Of a stretch of 64,000 nt of DNA, positions 34,204 to 42,146 are shown piece by piece (positions within the stretch are counted from its first letter, which is position 1; each line of letters begins with the position of its first letter). The position numbers were made by a program, and so were the translations under genes. A model generated the notes under the pieces. The model did not search any database, was not told the origin of the DNA, and worked only from the letters and a program-made list of their open reading frames with translations. The DNA is taken from assembly GCA_038747545.1 (NCBI GenBank), contig JBCDJT010000010.1, forward strand, positions 1 to 64,000. The letters run 5' to 3'. This DNA comes from JBCCMF01 sp038747545 (lineage in GTDB: Bacteria > Bacteroidota > Rhodothermia > Rhodothermales > JBCCMF01).

Positions 34204-34235
34204 AGCGCCTGCCCCAAAGCGGAGGGACAGGCGCT
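34204..34235 (-). terminator. Terminator of rpsT
   Basis: AGCGCCTG with CAGGCGCT form an 8-bp stem, extended by CCC/GGG after one mismatch; on the minus strand TTTCTTG follows. It begins about 26 bases after the rpsT stop. Confidence 0.85.
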
Positions 34236-34260
34236 GAAAATGGGATAGCCAGAGCACTCA

Positions 34261-34512
34261 TCAGAGCGCGTTGACGTGCTTTTCGAGCTTGCTCTTGTAG
34301 TTGGCGGCCTTGTTCTTGTGGATCAGCCCTTTGGTGGCGAGGCGGTCCAGCACGGCTTTGACGTCTTTCAAGAGTGCCGAGGCGGCGGCTTTGTCTTCAG
34401 TCTGCTTGAGCTTCTTGACGAGGGTGCGCATGCGAGTGCGCTGCAGCCGGTTTTGCTCGCGGCGGCGGGCCGTCTGGCGGACGCGCTTCTCGGCGGATTT
34501 GTGCTGCGGCAT
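34261..34512 (-). CDS. rpsT: 30S ribosomal protein S20
   Basis: 83 aa, the usual length. Starts M-P-Q-H-K-S-A-E-K-R-V-R-Q-T, with the typical K-L-K-Q-T-E-D and the end G-L-I-H-K-N-K-A-A-N-Y-K-S-K-L-E-K-H-V (S20 signature). Very basic and helical. Binds the bottom of 16S rRNA in the small subunit. Monocistronic between its own promoter box and terminator, as is common for rpsT. Confidence 0.98.
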   Translation of the reverse strand: MPQHKSAEKRVRQTARRREQNRLQRTRMRTLVKKLKQTEDKAAASALLKDVKAVLDRLATKGLIHKNKAANYKSKLEKHVNAL

Positions 34513-34554
34513 ATGCTTTGTCGGTTGAGATACAGTGTGTCTAGGTCAGGCCAG

Positions 34555-34562
34555 TTAATATA
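34555..34562 (-). promoter_or_regulatory. TAnnTT-type -7 box of rpsT
   Basis: Minus-strand TATATTAA, about 43 bases before the rpsT ATG. Same type as the NhaC and folC boxes. Confidence 0.4.
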
Positions 34563-34634
34563 CGGCAGTGGGCCTGTGCCCACTAGGCCTAGCGTCCTGC
34601 CCAACCGCTCGGGAGGTTGAATATCACGTGAGGA

Positions 34635-35120
34635 TCAGCGTGTTAAGCGCTGAATCAGTGCGCAATGCGCCGGAAACTGCGCTTGGAGCCCTGCACCGTC
34701 AGCCAGCTCGAAGTCGGCGAAGTCGAATCCTGGGGCGACGGTGCAGCCGACGAGCGTGTAGCTCTCGGGCTGCTGCACCGTCGCGCCGAACCAGACCCCA
34801 GCGGGCACAACGGTTTGGAACGCTCCCATGCGCACAACGCGTTGCTCATAGCGGCCGTCAGGGTGAATCAGGTGCAGGTCAATCGGGCTACCGTGATAGA
34901 AGTGCCACGTCTCGTCTGACTTCAGGCGGTGGAAGGCTGAGAACGCGTGGCTCTCTAGCAAGAAGTAGATCTGTGTGCAGAAGGTGCGAGCGCCCGCATA
35001 GCGTTCAGGCAATGAGGCTGTTGGGATGGACTCAGCCGCGCGGTACGTTTCCTTGAAGTAGCCGCCTTCTGGATGCGCTTGCAAGCCCAGCGTATCGATC
35101 CAATGCGCGGCATCGTACAC
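34635..35120 (-). CDS. Cupin_5 (DUF985) family protein
   Basis: 161 aa from GTG 35120, chosen because GAGGAG lies just upstream and the product begins at the conserved A-A-H-W-I-D-T-L-G-L-Q-A-H-P-E-G-G-Y-F-K-E-T-Y-R, where the DUF985 domain starts. Other landmarks are T-Q-I-Y-F-L-L, W-H-F-Y-H-G-S-P-I-D-L-H and G-C-T-V-A-P-G-F-D-F-A-D-F-E. It is a double-stranded beta-helix protein; members are mostly uncharacterised. It follows the 85-aa gene by 14 bases and the radical SAM gene further upstream, so all three may be co-transcribed. Confidence 0.9.
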   Translation of the reverse strand: MYDAAHWIDTLGLQAHPEGGYFKETYRAAESIPTASLPERYAGARTFCTQIYFLLESHAFSAFHRLKSDETWHFYHGSPIDLHLIHPDGRYEQRVVRMGAFQTVVPAGVWFGATVQQPESYTLVGCTVAPGFDFADFELADGAGLQAQFPAHCALIQRLTR

Positions 35121-35134
35121 AACCTGTCTCCTCG

Positions 35135-35392
35135 TTACAGACGCTGCATGAACATGACGGGCACCACGTTGCGGTCCGGGATGCCGATCTGCACCAGTTC
35201 CCAACCGGCTTCGTACGCGTCAATCATCTCGCGGAGGCGCTCAATGCGGCCGTCTAGGTCTCGCCCACCCGATGTCCAGTCGAACGTTTCCACGCGGTAG
35301 TTGGTGAAGTGCTTCGTGCCGTTGACCGTGACCTCTACCTCAACGGTATCCTGCGGCTGGAGGGCGGGCAGATGGATGCTGATCGCGTTCAT
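35135..35392 (-). CDS. Uncharacterised 85-aa protein between radical SAM and cupin genes
   Basis: From ATG 35392. Not recognised. The first half is beta-rich and acidic (P-Q-D-T-V-E-V-E-V-T-V-N-G), the middle has Y-R-V-E-T-F-D-W-T-S-G-G-R-D-L, and the second half is a helix followed by W-E-L-V-Q-I-G-I-P and a strand ending M-F-M-Q-R-L. No Cys and no leader-like double Gly at a plausible cleavage site, so it does not look like a standard RiPP precursor, although its size and position next to a radical SAM gene invite the idea. It is 66 bases after the radical SAM gene and 14 before the cupin gene. Confidence 0.65.
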   Translation of the reverse strand: MNAISIHLPALQPQDTVEVEVTVNGTKHFTNYRVETFDWTSGGRDLDGRIERLREMIDAYEAGWELVQIGIPDRNVVPVMFMQRL

Positions 35393-35458
35393 AGTATCCT
35401 TCTCAATGGGGGTAAGCAGCGAGGGTGACAACCATAGTGAATAGCCATTGCTGACCTC

Positions 35459-36799
35459 CTACGGACGACCTGGGGAAGACGTTGCACGAGCCTTCGGATC
35501 TGACGCCAGACGACCTGGGAGGCTTGGCGTTTTAGGAACACCCTGAGGCGGCGGCTTGGCAGCCAGGCGGGATGGCGGCCCCGGCCGCTGCTTTGTGTCC
35601 AGCACCGGTAGCGCAATCATCCCCGACGCCGAACCGTCGCCCTTGGGCACCGGCGGCTGGGCGATGTCACGAGGCGGACCTGGACGGCGCTTTGCGTCTA
35701 ACACGGGCAACATGATCAGGTCTGACGGTGCCCCATCGCCCTTGGGTGCAGGCGGCTTCGGACGTGCTGGGCGCTTCTTGGCTACGAGCTTCTCGTATTC
35801 GGGCAGGACCGCCTTGCGGTCGCCGAGGCGAGCGCGTAGCCGCTGCACCACAAACTTCGTCCAGCTGTAATGCACCTTCGAGGGTAGGCTCTGCCAGAAG
35901 TATTTCGACGTGGGCGTGGTGGCAAAGCTGGGCTCAAAGTAGCAGTTGATGGTGCAACTCTTGCACACGCTGTGCCGCCCCTCCTGCTCTTGATGGCGCT
36001 TCACCGTGTCGGACTGCCACAGGTCGTACAACTGCCCACCGATGGGCAGGCGGTCCAGGCCGTAGTGGTAGCACGGCAGCACCAACTCGTTGAACGGCGA
36101 GATGACGACGCACGTGGAGACCGCCTTGCAGACGGGGTTCTCCGGGTCGTTGCCCCCCGCACGGCGCAGCGACAGGAAGGCCGGGTTGAGGTACGTGTAC
36201 GGCTTGCGGGCAAACGCTTCCATCTTAGCCATCACCTCGCCTGCCAGTTGATCGCCCAGGCTGTTGTATTCGAACAGCGGGTTGATGATCAGCATCAGCT
36301 TGTTCGGGTACGAGATGGTCTCGTAGATCTCGTCGAGGCGGTGTACGCTCTCGTTCGTCACGGTAAAGAGCAGGTCGGGCCGCTCGCCGAGCGCCATTGC
36401 GACCTCGATGGACTCCATCAGCTTGCCGAAGCAGTTTACCCCGCGCGAGGCGTTGTGCTCCTCCGGCACCGACGAGTCGATGGAGAAGTGCAGCAGATCA
36501 ACGTTGCCTGCCAGGGCCTTCGCCTTCTTGGGATAGAGCAGCCCGTTGGACGTGACCGTGGTCAGGAAGCCCCGGTCTTTGGCCATCTGCAACAGCTCGG
36601 GCAGCTGCTTGTGCAGCAACGGCTCACCGCCCGTGAAGTCGATGACACGCACGCCGAGGCGCTTCAGGTCGTCCAAGTTGCGCTCAGCATCGTCCAACGC
36701 GATCATCGGGGAGGGCTGCTCCCAGATGTCGCAGAAGCCGCACTTGGCGTTGCAGCGGTACGTGACGTAGTAGTTGCAGAGGACGGGCATGCGGGGCAA
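35459..36799 (-). CDS. Radical SAM protein with SPASM-like cysteines and a repeated Pro-rich tail
   Basis: 446 aa. The cluster motif C-N-A-K-C-G-F-C (Cys16, Cys20, Cys23) binds the 4Fe-4S that reduces S-adenosylmethionine; F-T-G-G-E-P-L-L is the SAM-binding strand. After the barrel come extra Cys pairs (P-V-C-K-A-V-S-T-C, L-P-C-Y-H-Y-G, V-C-K-S-C-T-I-N-C), as in SPASM/twitch enzymes that modify peptides or proteins. The last about 100 residues are a disordered tail with two 33-residue repeats sharing P-K-G-D-G, L-P-V-L-D and R-P-G-P-P (coding bases 35558-35755). Function unknown. First of three genes on the minus strand with the 85-aa and cupin genes. Confidence 0.9.
   Translation of the reverse strand: MPRMPVLCNYYVTYRCNAKCGFCDIWEQPSPMIALDDAERNLDDLKRLGVRVIDFTGGEPLLHKQLPELLQMAKDRGFLTTVTSNGLLYPKKAKALAGNVDLLHFSIDSSVPEEHNASRGVNCFGKLMESIEVAMALGERPDLLFTVTNESVHRLDEIYETISYPNKLMLIINPLFEYNSLGDQLAGEVMAKMEAFARKPYTYLNPAFLSLRRAGGNDPENPVCKAVSTCVVISPFNELVLPCYHYGLDRLPIGGQLYDLWQSDTVKRHQEQEGRHSVCKSCTINCYFEPSFATTPTSKYFWQSLPSKVHYSWTKFVVQRLRARLGDRKAVLPEYEKLVAKKRPARPKPPAPKGDGAPSDLIMLPVLDAKRRPGPPRDIAQPPVPKGDGSASGMIALPVLDTKQRPGPPSRLAAKPPPQGVPKTPSLPGRLASDPKARATSSPGRP
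35558..35755 (-). repeat. Two tandem 33-codon repeats in the radical SAM tail
   Basis: First copy 35657-35755, second 35558-35656. Shared core residues: P-P-x-P-K-G-D-G, I-x-L-P-V-L-D, K-x-R-P-G-P-P. The DNA copies have diverged more than the protein, so the duplication is not very recent and the peptide pattern seems maintained. Confidence 0.85.
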
Positions 36800-36818
36800 G
36801 ACTACAGGTGAAGCAGCC

Positions 36819-36826
36819 CTAACATA
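36819..36826 (-). promoter_or_regulatory. TAnnTT-type -7 box of the radical SAM operon
   Basis: Minus-strand TATGTTAG, about 20 bases before ATG 36799. Confidence 0.4.
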
Positions 36827-36843
36827 AGGACGACAGACGCGCC

Positions 36844-38451
36844 TTACTTCAGCAAGGTCACCTTTTGGCTCTGCGCCGAAGCGTCACTCACCGCACGGAT
36901 CAGGTAGGTGCCGCTCGGGAGGCCATCCGCGTAGAAGGTCAGCGGGAACGTGCCGGTAGAGAGCACACCGTCGAACAGGCGTGCCACTTCACGGCCTGCA
37001 AGGTCATAAGCGGCCACCGTGATCCACGCGGTCTCACGCATGGTGACCTGGACCGTCGTCTCGGGGTTGAACGGATTGGGGTACGCGGCGTCCAGCGAGA
37101 ACGAAGCAGGCACATCGGCCTCATCGTCCACTCCAACTCGCAGGGCGGCGTCGCCCGAGGGGCGCACCATGAACAGCCCTTCGCCTTGGCTGCTGATGGC
37201 AACCGTGCCGTCGCCGAAGAACGGATATGAGGTCCACACGCCAGCAAACACCGCCCGGTCGTTATCGGGATAGGTGTCGAAGAAGCCGACTTCGACGGGA
37301 TTCTCGATGTCACTGATGTCGAGGATGCGGAGACCGCTGGTGTAGTTGGCTAAATAGGCTCTGTCTCCGACGACATAGATGTTGTGATCGATTGCCGGGA
37401 CAGAGGCCTCGTACTCGGTCAGGAGTTCGGGGCTGTCGAGGTCTTCGAGATCCCAGATCAGGGTACGCGTCTCAGTAACGACACGGTTGAACTCGTCCAA
37501 CTCGTCGTTTTGGATAAAGTAGCGCTGATCGGGCGTGAGCCACCCCTGATGGATGTAGCGAGAGTTAGGGTAGGTACCTATTGAGATCGGGATGATGTCG
37601 CTCTTGTCTGTAACGTCGGCGATGCTCACAGCGGTTTCATTGGAGTTGAAGCAGATCTCGCGGCCGCTGTAGTCGGCGTCGGGCCCGTCATAGACGATAC
37701 ACTGCGCATCGTGCGTGTAGCCCGTGCCGCGCCGCCCCGTGTTTGGGTGGGCGAAACAGGCCTCGAACGTCGGATTCATCGGGTCCTGGATATTGACAAT
37801 GTGTAGCCCACCGCCGCACGTGTTAGACCCGACGAGGTAGGCAAACCCGGTACTCTCGTTGATGACGATGTTGTGCGCATTCTCTACGCCCGTGTAGCGC
37901 GTGTCTTCGGTGAAGGTGCCCGCGTCTTCGGTGAGGCCTCGGAGCCGTGTCAGGTCGAAGACTTGCATCCCATGCCTTAGCGTTTGATCCGCGACGATGA
38001 ATGCGTGGTCGTTGTATACTTTGATGTCTCGCCACACCTTAGCCGTTGACGCCGCAGGCTTGGGTAGGTCGCCGAGGTAAACGGGATTAGCCGGGTCGCT
38101 CACATCCACGAATGACGTGCCGTCGTGCCGCCCCACAATGGCGTAGTTGCGGCCCGTCTCGGGATCGGTCCAGCCCCACATATCATTTAGCTGGGTAAAG
38201 CGCGCGCCCATGTCGGCCTTGGGCAGAAACGATACCAGCTCTACGTTCTCGCACGGGAAGCTAGCCGCCCTGCCGTTGTCGCATGGGACCTCCGTCAGGC
38301 GCGTGCTACTTGCCTGCACCGACGGCGCACCCGCGTGCTGGGCTCGGTACTCGGCTTCGCTGGGCAGCGGCACGTCGGCCTTCGACGCCTGAGCGAGGGC
38401 GTCGTAGCTCAAAAACGACAGGCCAATGAGGAGGAGGAGACAGTGACGCAT
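36844..38451 (-). CDS. Choice-of-anchor-B family surface protein with T9SS sorting tail
   Basis: 535 aa from ATG 38451, signal peptide ending A-L-A-Q. Repeated short units such as Y-A-I-V-G-R-H-D-G-T-S-F-V-D-V-S-D-P-A-N-P-V-Y-L-G and L-R-I-L-D-I-S-D-I-E-N-P-V-E-V-G-F-F-D-T-Y are LVIVD-type beta-propeller blades. The H-N-I-V-I-N and H-D-A-Q-C-I-V-Y-D-G segments fit the choice-of-anchor-B family. The C-terminus has A-A-Y-P-N-P-F-N-P-E-T and ends Q-K-V-T-L-L-K, a T9SS type A sorting domain. A surface or released protein; binding partner unknown. An upstream box with the exact TAnnTTTG consensus is present. Confidence 0.92.
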   Translation of the reverse strand: MRHCLLLLIGLSFLSYDALAQASKADVPLPSEAEYRAQHAGAPSVQASSTRLTEVPCDNGRAASFPCENVELVSFLPKADMGARFTQLNDMWGWTDPETGRNYAIVGRHDGTSFVDVSDPANPVYLGDLPKPAASTAKVWRDIKVYNDHAFIVADQTLRHGMQVFDLTRLRGLTEDAGTFTEDTRYTGVENAHNIVINESTGFAYLVGSNTCGGGLHIVNIQDPMNPTFEACFAHPNTGRRGTGYTHDAQCIVYDGPDADYSGREICFNSNETAVSIADVTDKSDIIPISIGTYPNSRYIHQGWLTPDQRYFIQNDELDEFNRVVTETRTLIWDLEDLDSPELLTEYEASVPAIDHNIYVVGDRAYLANYTSGLRILDISDIENPVEVGFFDTYPDNDRAVFAGVWTSYPFFGDGTVAISSQGEGLFMVRPSGDAALRVGVDDEADVPASFSLDAAYPNPFNPETTVQVTMRETAWITVAAYDLAGREVARLFDGVLSTGTFPLTFYADGLPSGTYLIRAVSDASAQSQKVTLLK

Positions 38452-38523
38452 AGCGGAGGTGGCAGTATTCAGCGATAGGAGCGGTGCGAGCGGCCCAACG
38501 GATGAGTGCCCGATGGGCTCCAT

Positions 38524-38531
38524 CCAAAGTA
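38524..38531 (-). promoter_or_regulatory. TAnnTTTG -7 box of the choice-of-anchor-B gene
   Basis: Minus-strand TACTTTGG, a full match to the Bacteroidota TAnnTTTG element, about 73 bases before ATG 38451. A TTG triplet in a T-rich stretch lies further upstream near 38540. Confidence 0.45.
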
Positions 38532-38572
38532 CAAAAACAACACCAGGACCTCAGGAGGGCGCCCGATTGGCC

Positions 38573-38899
38573 CTACTTGAACACGACCTCGCGCACCAGC
38601 TCGCGCCCGATCTCACGGTTGAGCGCTTGGCACCAGCGCGTGCGCTCCATGTGCAGATGCTGCCGCCACGACGCCGACCGGATCTTGACGTACAGCCGCC
38701 CGTGCTTGAACCACACCGAGTCGGTGTGGCGGTTCACCTGTGGTCCTGCCAGCGTGGCCCACGTCTCGATGATGGTCGCTGCATCCATCTTCTTCTGGAT
38801 CCCCATCTTGTCGATGAGTTCGCCCAGAACGGCGCCAAGAGACTGCGTGCCGCGATGAATGCCCATGTGCGTGAACGGATGCGAATGGTTGAGTGCCAT
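38573..38899 (-). CDS. DUF721 (DciA-like) protein
   Basis: 108 aa from ATG 38899 (a longer form to 38941 lacks conservation-like features). The DUF721 pattern is present: L-G-E-L-I-D-K-M-G-I-Q-K-K-M, W-A-T-L-A-G-P-Q-V-N-R-H-T, L-Y-V-K-I-R-S-A-S-W-R-Q-H-L and a helical end I-G-R-E-L-V-R-E-V-V. Members of this family include DciA, the ancestral loader of the replicative helicase DnaB. In Bacteroidota the DUF721 protein is often short, as here. No replication gene is adjacent. The Cterminal helix is shorter than in well-studied DciA, so the role is inferred from the family. Confidence 0.82.
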   Translation of the reverse strand: MALNHSHPFTHMGIHRGTQSLGAVLGELIDKMGIQKKMDAATIIETWATLAGPQVNRHTDSVWFKHGRLYVKIRSASWRQHLHMERTRWCQALNREIGRELVREVVFK

Positions 38900-39054
38900 G
38901 AGGGGAGTTCGCAAGATGGCGTGTACACCGGGCAGAGGCAAGCGAAACGCTCAAGAAAGAGAAGAGCGGGTCACCTCGTCCAAAGCATGCGGAAAAGTTC
39001 GCCCTGGCTTGCCGCCCTGTTGCATCGCACGCATCAAAAAACACGGTTTACGTC

Positions 39055-39360
39055 ATGTCTCACGCCTCTAACACCGATTGGACTGCTTTTCGCGGGGCAG
39101 CGCCGCACACGCCGCACCAACCCGACAGCGCCATGCCGAACCGTCCTCTCCCCGATTCCAACGCACCGCTCCGCGACCGCTTCGACTTCCAGGCGGGCAT
39201 GCTGGCCGCCTACCTAGCCGAGGCACTTCCCAAGCACCGCGTGCGTCAGGCAACGATTATGCTGGGCAACCTAGTCAAGACGGGGCGCCAAACACTAGAG
39301 GCTCCGCTCGAACACCAGCCCGATATGCACCGCGTCACGGTAGAAGACCTGCTGCGTTAA
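39055..39360 (+). CDS. Uncharacterised 101-aa protein (doubtful gene)
   Basis: ATG 39055. Not recognised. The first 40 residues are low-complexity (Pro, Ala, His, Asn) and the rest predicts two helices (A-G-M-L-A-A-Y-L-A-E-A-L and T-I-M-L-G-N-L-V-K-T-G). It overlaps the end of the convergent methyltransferase gene by 66 bases, which argues against it, but it fills a 395-base gap left between two divergent genes and the helical part looks protein-like. Confidence 0.45.
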   Translation: MSHASNTDWTAFRGAAPHTPHQPDSAMPNRPLPDSNAPLRDRFDFQAGMLAAYLAEALPKHRVRQATIMLGNLVKTGRQTLEAPLEHQPDMHRVTVEDLLR

Positions 39361-39999
39361 GCCAGCCTGGGCGGCATGCTCAAGCAGCGTCGCCTCGGTC
39401 TCAGGAAAGTCGTACGTGGTGATGTGTACCCGCGCCTTGGCGCGCTCCGCCAGTGAGAGCGCCGTCCACTCTGCATCGATGGTGGTCAGGTAGCGATTGA
39501 GGTAGGCCTCACGCGATTCATGAGGCTGGCGGACGATGTCGTAGAGGATGAACTGCCCACCAGGCTTGAGCAGCTGCGCGATAGCTGCGAACGCCGTCGC
39601 CTTCTCGCCGCGTTGGAGGTGATGCAGTGCAAAGCCCGAGTGGATGACATCGCGAGCGCCGAGTGTCGTCGTTCGGACGAAGTGCAGCAGATCGTCGTGG
39701 ACGACCTCCACCTCATCAGTACCTTCAGCCTCCACGTTCTCGCGGGCCAGTGCCAGCGCGTGCGGCGACAGGTCGACGCCCGTGTACTGTTCGACGGGCA
39801 CATCGCGGAGCGTCAGCGCAATTTGCGAGGCGTCGCCGCAGCCAAGGTCGAGCAGGGTGAACGGCGTGGACCGGGCCGTCAGCAGATCGCGCACCGCCGC
39901 GTGGATGGCGCGGTGGTTCATGTAGTCCTGGGCAATGACCGTCTGGTAGATCTGCCAGCCGTCGAAGAAGGCCTGGATCTCGTCGTGCGCATCCGCCAT
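39295..39999 (-). CDS. Class I SAM-dependent methyltransferase
   Basis: 234 aa. Rossmann-fold motif I L-L-D-L-G-C-G-D-A-S (about 49-58), acidic end of strand 2 in Y-T-G-V-D-L-S-P-H-A-L, motif post-II D-D-L-L-H-F, and motif III after L-L-K-P-G-G-Q-F-I-L-Y-D. It has an N-terminal helix with F-F-D-G-W-Q-I-Y-Q that may cap the active site. No signal peptide. Substrate unknown. Divergent from the nhaC-type gene. Confidence 0.88.
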   Translation of the reverse strand: MADAHDEIQAFFDGWQIYQTVIAQDYMNHRAIHAAVRDLLTARSTPFTLLDLGCGDASQIALTLRDVPVEQYTGVDLSPHALALARENVEAEGTDEVEVVHDDLLHFVRTTTLGARDVIHSGFALHHLQRGEKATAFAAIAQLLKPGGQFILYDIVRQPHESREAYLNRYLTTIDAEWTALSLAERAKARVHITTYDFPETEATLLEHAAQAGLTQQVFYRDAVHIGLVFERSL

Positions 40000-40229
40000 G
40001 GCTTATCCCGGCCCGACGGCTGTACGTTGGATACGATGTGGGCTGTGCATGCTTGTAGCTGGCTGCATGATGGACAGGACGTTGCCATGATACAACCTCA
40101 GCACCACGACGCACAGTCCTCAAGATGAGTCAAGCGTTGAACGTCCTTACTTCGTTGGGTAACTCGCCGTAAGCCCTCAGCTTTTTTACGCATTGGGCGG
40201 CGCGGCTGTATTTCAGCTAGGCCACCCGT

Positions 40230-40237
40230 TATATTCG
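40230..40237 (+). promoter_or_regulatory. TAnnTT-type -7 box of the NhaC gene
   Basis: TATATTCG, 37 bases before ATG 40274. Confidence 0.45.
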
Positions 40238-40273
40238 AGGCCTTGTTCTGCCTACCATCCGCGTTACTCCGCT

Positions 40274-42139
40274 ATGGCTCGCCTCGTTCGGCTGCTCGTG
40301 CTCGTCCTGCTCTTTGGCTTCAGCAGTCTCGTCTCCGAGAGCCAAGCCCAGGTGCTGGAAGCCCCACAGGTCGTGCTGAACGGCATCCCGTTCGACGTCA
40401 CCGTGCGCGCCGAGGGCGGCAGCGGTCTGCAACTGCGTGCCGATCAGCGGGCGTATCCTGTCACCCTCGAAGACGGCGAAGCCACGGTCACTGTGACCCT
40501 GAGCGATGGCGGAACGATCACGCTGCAACAGAACGGCGCCACCATCGCCGAGACGGCGCCGACGGCCATTCCCAGGTGGTTCTCGATCCTGCCGCCGCTG
40601 CTGGTCATCGTCATCGCGCTCGTCACCAAGCGCGTGATCCCGTCGCTGTTCTTGGGGCTGTGGCTGGGCGCGTGGGCAGCGCTTGGCCTCTCCGGCACGG
40701 GCTTCCTCAAGGGCTTGTTCGACGCCTTCCAGATCTACATCCTCGGCGCCCTCGCCGACGCCGACCACGGCGCCGTCATCCTCTTCACGTTCATGATCGG
40801 CGGGTTGGTGGGCATCATCTCCAAGAACGGCGGCATGCAGGGCGTGGTCAGCAAGATTGCCGGATGGGCCAGCTCGGCCAAGAAAGGACAGCTCTCCACC
40901 GCGATGCTTGGCTTGGTGGTCTTCTTCGACGACTACGCCAACACCCTCGTGGTGGGCAACACGATGCGGCCCGTGACCGACCGGCTGCGCATCTCGCGCG
41001 AGAAGCTGGCCTACCTCGTCGACTCCACCGCCGCGCCCGTGGCTACGCTGGCCCTCGTGACGACGTGGATCGGCTTTCAGGTGGGGCTCATTGGAGCAGC
41101 CGTCGACCAGATCGACGGGCTCGACGTGGCCGCGTACTCGGTCTTCCTCAACTCGCTGCCGTACAGCTTCTACCCCGTGCTCGCCATCTTCTTCGTGCTG
41201 GTCGTCGCCAACTCGGGGCGCGACTTTGGGCCGATGTACGAGGCCGAGGTGCGGGCGCGCACCACCGGGCAGGTCCTCGGCCCCGGCGCCAAGGTGGACA
41301 CCGCCGCCGAGAGCGAAGAGCTGGAGCCCAAGTCGGACAAGCCGCAGCGCGCGCTCAATGCCATCCTGCCCATCGCCGTGCTCGTCATCGGCGTCATCGT
41401 GGGGCTATTCATAACAGGTGAGGGCGACACGGTCCAAGACATCATCGGCGATGCGGACAGCTATAAGGCGCTGATGTGGGCGTCGTTGGCGGGCGTGATG
41501 ACGGCGGCGGTGCTCTCCATCGGGCAGCGCATCCTCTCGCTCGAAGAAACCGTCGAGGCATGGTACGCGGGCCTGCGGTCCATGCTCTTCGCCATGATCA
41601 TCCTCGTCATGGCGTGGGCGCTGTCGTCCATCACCGAGGTGCTCCACACCGCCGATTTCCTCGTGGCGTTGCTCGGCGACGCCATCGCACCGGGCTTCTT
41701 GCCGTTCCTCATCTTCTTGCTGGCCGCCGTCACCGCGTTTTCCACTGGGTCCAGCTGGGGCACGATGGGCATCCTCATGCCGCTGGTGATTCCGCTCACG
41801 TGGGCCGTGCTAGAAGCCAACGCCATGACCGACCCCGAGCACTACCACATCCTCTACTCGGCTGTCTCCTGCATCCTAGCTGGCGCGGTCTGGGGCGACC
41901 ACTGCACGCCCATCTCAGACACCACCATCTTATCGTCGATGGCCTCGGGGTGTGACCACATCGAGCACGTGCGCACACAGCTGCCGTATGCGCTCTTGGT
42001 GGGCGGCGTGGCGCTCGTGATAGGTACCTTGCCCACGGGCTTCGGCTTCCCATGGTGGGTGTCGTTTCTCCTCGGGTTTGCCGTGCTGAGCATCGGGATG
42101 CGGATGTTCGGCAAGAAGGCCGACGCCGTCACGGCCTGA
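40274..42139 (+). CDS. Na+/H+ antiporter, NhaC family, with N-terminal periplasmic domain
   Basis: 621 aa from ATG 40274. Residues 1-25 are a signal peptide or first helix; about 27-100 form a soluble beta-rich segment (L-N-G-I-P-F-D-V-T-V, T-V-T-V-T-L-S-D-G-G-T-I-T-L) that resembles a small Ig-like domain and is absent from typical NhaC. The transporter follows with about twelve helices and the family motifs F-F-D-D-Y-A-N-T-L-V-V-G, D-S-T-A-A-P-V-A-T, F-S-T-G-S-S-W-G-T-M-G and W-G-D-H-C-T-P-I-S-D-T-T. It exchanges sodium for protons across the inner membrane, which suits a saline habitat. The gene runs convergently into the orphan regulator gene (7-base gap). Confidence 0.93.
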   Translation: MARLVRLLVLVLLFGFSSLVSESQAQVLEAPQVVLNGIPFDVTVRAEGGSGLQLRADQRAYPVTLEDGEATVTVTLSDGGTITLQQNGATIAETAPTAIPRWFSILPPLLVIVIALVTKRVIPSLFLGLWLGAWAALGLSGTGFLKGLFDAFQIYILGALADADHGAVILFTFMIGGLVGIISKNGGMQGVVSKIAGWASSAKKGQLSTAMLGLVVFFDDYANTLVVGNTMRPVTDRLRISREKLAYLVDSTAAPVATLALVTTWIGFQVGLIGAAVDQIDGLDVAAYSVFLNSLPYSFYPVLAIFFVLVVANSGRDFGPMYEAEVRARTTGQVLGPGAKVDTAAESEELEPKSDKPQRALNAILPIAVLVIGVIVGLFITGEGDTVQDIIGDADSYKALMWASLAGVMTAAVLSIGQRILSLEETVEAWYAGLRSMLFAMIILVMAWALSSITEVLHTADFLVALLGDAIAPGFLPFLIFLLAAVTAFSTGSSWGTMGILMPLVIPLTWAVLEANAMTDPEHYHILYSAVSCILAGAVWGDHCTPISDTTILSSMASGCDHIEHVRTQLPYALLVGGVALVIGTLPTGFGFPWWVSFLLGFAVLSIGMRMFGKKADAVTA

Positions 42140-42146
42140 CGCCGCG

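Larger units (their letters stand above)
33855..34260 (-). promoter_or_regulatory. Leader and promoter region of the OmpA gene, plus end of rpsT
   Basis: No gene is credible here; the short frames have no family features. On the minus strand it contains the rpsT terminator (34204-34235) and the box TATCTTGCC (34055-34063). If that box is the -7 element, the OmpA mRNA has a leader of about 195 bases, long enough for post-transcriptional control. The stretch 34100-34200 is clearly more A/T-rich than its surroundings. Confidence 0.5.

Noticed and set aside
33904..34257. 117-codon minus-strand frame between the OmpA gene and rpsT
   Set aside because: It runs through the rpsT terminator and lies in the A/T-richer leader; no signal, domain or ribosome site.
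40243..41421. 392-codon plus-strand frame overlapping the antiporter gene in another frame
   Set aside because: Arg/His-rich shadow; the NhaC frame carries all motifs.
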